In this document: piece after piece, positions 13,701 to 14,013 of the stretch
Layout: each line of letters opens with the position of its first letter
How positions within the stretch are numbered: position 1 is the first letter of the stretch
Source of the DNA: Desulfobacterales bacterium
Lineage (GTDB): Bacteria > Desulfobacterota > Desulfobacteria > Desulfobacterales > UBA2174_A
Length of the DNA stretch: 14,013 nucleotides
Assembly: GCA_025454075.1 (NCBI GenBank)
Contig: JALOPD010000078.1
Coordinates: 1-14,013 of the forward strand
Direction: 5' to 3'
Notes under the pieces: generated by a model
Told to the model about the DNA's origin: nothing
The model's input: only the letters and a program-made list of their open reading frames with translations
Database searches by the model: none
Program-made: the position numbers and the translations under genes

Positions 13701-14013
13701 TTGGGGATCAGATTCACGAGCACCATGACCGTCCATGGAATGTAGGTCACGATGAACAGGACGATGACCCCGATGATGACGTTGGGCCAGATGGCCCGGG
13801 AAATATCGGCCACCGAGATCTTCGAGATGCCGCACGCCACGAAAAGGATGTTGCCCACCGGCGGCGTGATGAGCGACGCAGAGGTTCACGATCATGACCA
13901 CGCCGAAATAGACGGGGTCGAGGCCGTACTTGGCGGCGATCGGCAGAAGCATGGGCGCAAGGATCAGCAAGGCCGGGGTCAGATCCATGACGCAGCCGAC
14001 GATCAGCAGCAGC
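13697..14013 (-). CDS. dctM: TRAP transporter large permease (DctM family), 5'-truncated by window and frameshifted
   Basis: Only the C-terminal part is in the window. From the right edge the frame reads LLLIVGCVMDLTPALL, then LPIAAKYGLDPVYFGVVMIVNLCV, typical of the last third of DctM. After V (codon 13875-13877) the frame is lost. Skipping base 13874 restores LITPPVGNILFVACGISKIS and then 58 family-like residues ending in NLIPK and TGA at 13697-13699. The uncorrected frame instead runs to 13620 with a tail unlike any TRAP permease. So there is one extra base or two missing bases at about 13871-13877. This may be a sequencing or assembly error, or a recent mutation, since the downstream frame is intact. 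DctM is the multi-span inner-membrane subunit that carries the substrate. The small DctQ subunit is not visible and may lie upstream or be fused. Confidence 0.85.

Overview
The window reads as chromosomal DNA of a GC-rich, Gram-negative (diderm) bacterium. Outer-envelope genes (pqiB/pqiC), two predicted lipoproteins, a TRAP transporter and sigma70-like promoters all point to a proteobacterium-like host. The mix of an archaeal-style serine hydroxymethyltransferase, a lysine/alanine-rich histone H1-like protein and TRAP genes resembles Desulfobacterota (former Deltaproteobacteria), but this placement is an inference from gene style only. Coding density is high, and no rRNA, tRNA, IS element, phage gene or CRISPR array was seen.

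Layout. (1) Bases 2-2106, plus strand: the 3' part of pqiB (MCE/MlaD domains) and pqiC (lipoprotein), overlapping by ATGA, form the end of a lipid-transport operon. (2) Bases 2137-7449, minus strand: a consensus-like promoter (7421-7449) drives a SHMT gene, two tandem EamA-family exporters and ubiG, tightly spaced or overlapping. An AI-2E/PerM-type transporter follows with its own promoter. (3) Bases 7515-9216, minus strand: a predicted lipoprotein with an Ig-like domain and a 7 x 49-residue FG-GAP/VCBS array (147-bp DNA period), with a likely promoter about 215 bases upstream. (4) Bases 9357-9689, plus strand: a small YhbQ-like GIY-YIG protein. (5) Bases 9738-11404, minus strand: hutH (histidine ammonia-lyase), alone without other hut genes, with a promoter and a GC-rich hairpin leader. 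(6) Bases 11423-11810, plus strand: a 51-residue Lys/Ala/Pro-rich DNA-binding-type protein with a promoter preceded by a perfect 14-bp tandem repeat and followed by a strong intrinsic terminator. (7) Bases 11834-14013, minus strand: the end of a TRAP large permease (dctM, frameshifted in this sequence), a perfect inverted repeat, dctP (periplasmic binding protein) and an SDR dehydrogenase coupled to dctP by a stop/start overlap.

How the genes fit together: pqiBC belongs to envelope lipid traffic. The SHMT-EamA-EamA-UbiG cluster combines one-carbon metabolism, metabolite export and a SAM-dependent methylase. The TRAP-SDR operon probably imports an organic acid or related small anion and oxidises or reduces it. 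hutH supplies ammonia and urocanate from histidine. No clearly new multi-gene system was found. The items most worth a second look are the self-closing seven-repeat propeller with recently homogenised DNA repeats, the archaeal-type SHMT operon, the dctM frameshift with the adjacent intercistronic hairpin, and the regulatory region between hutH and the histone-like gene.
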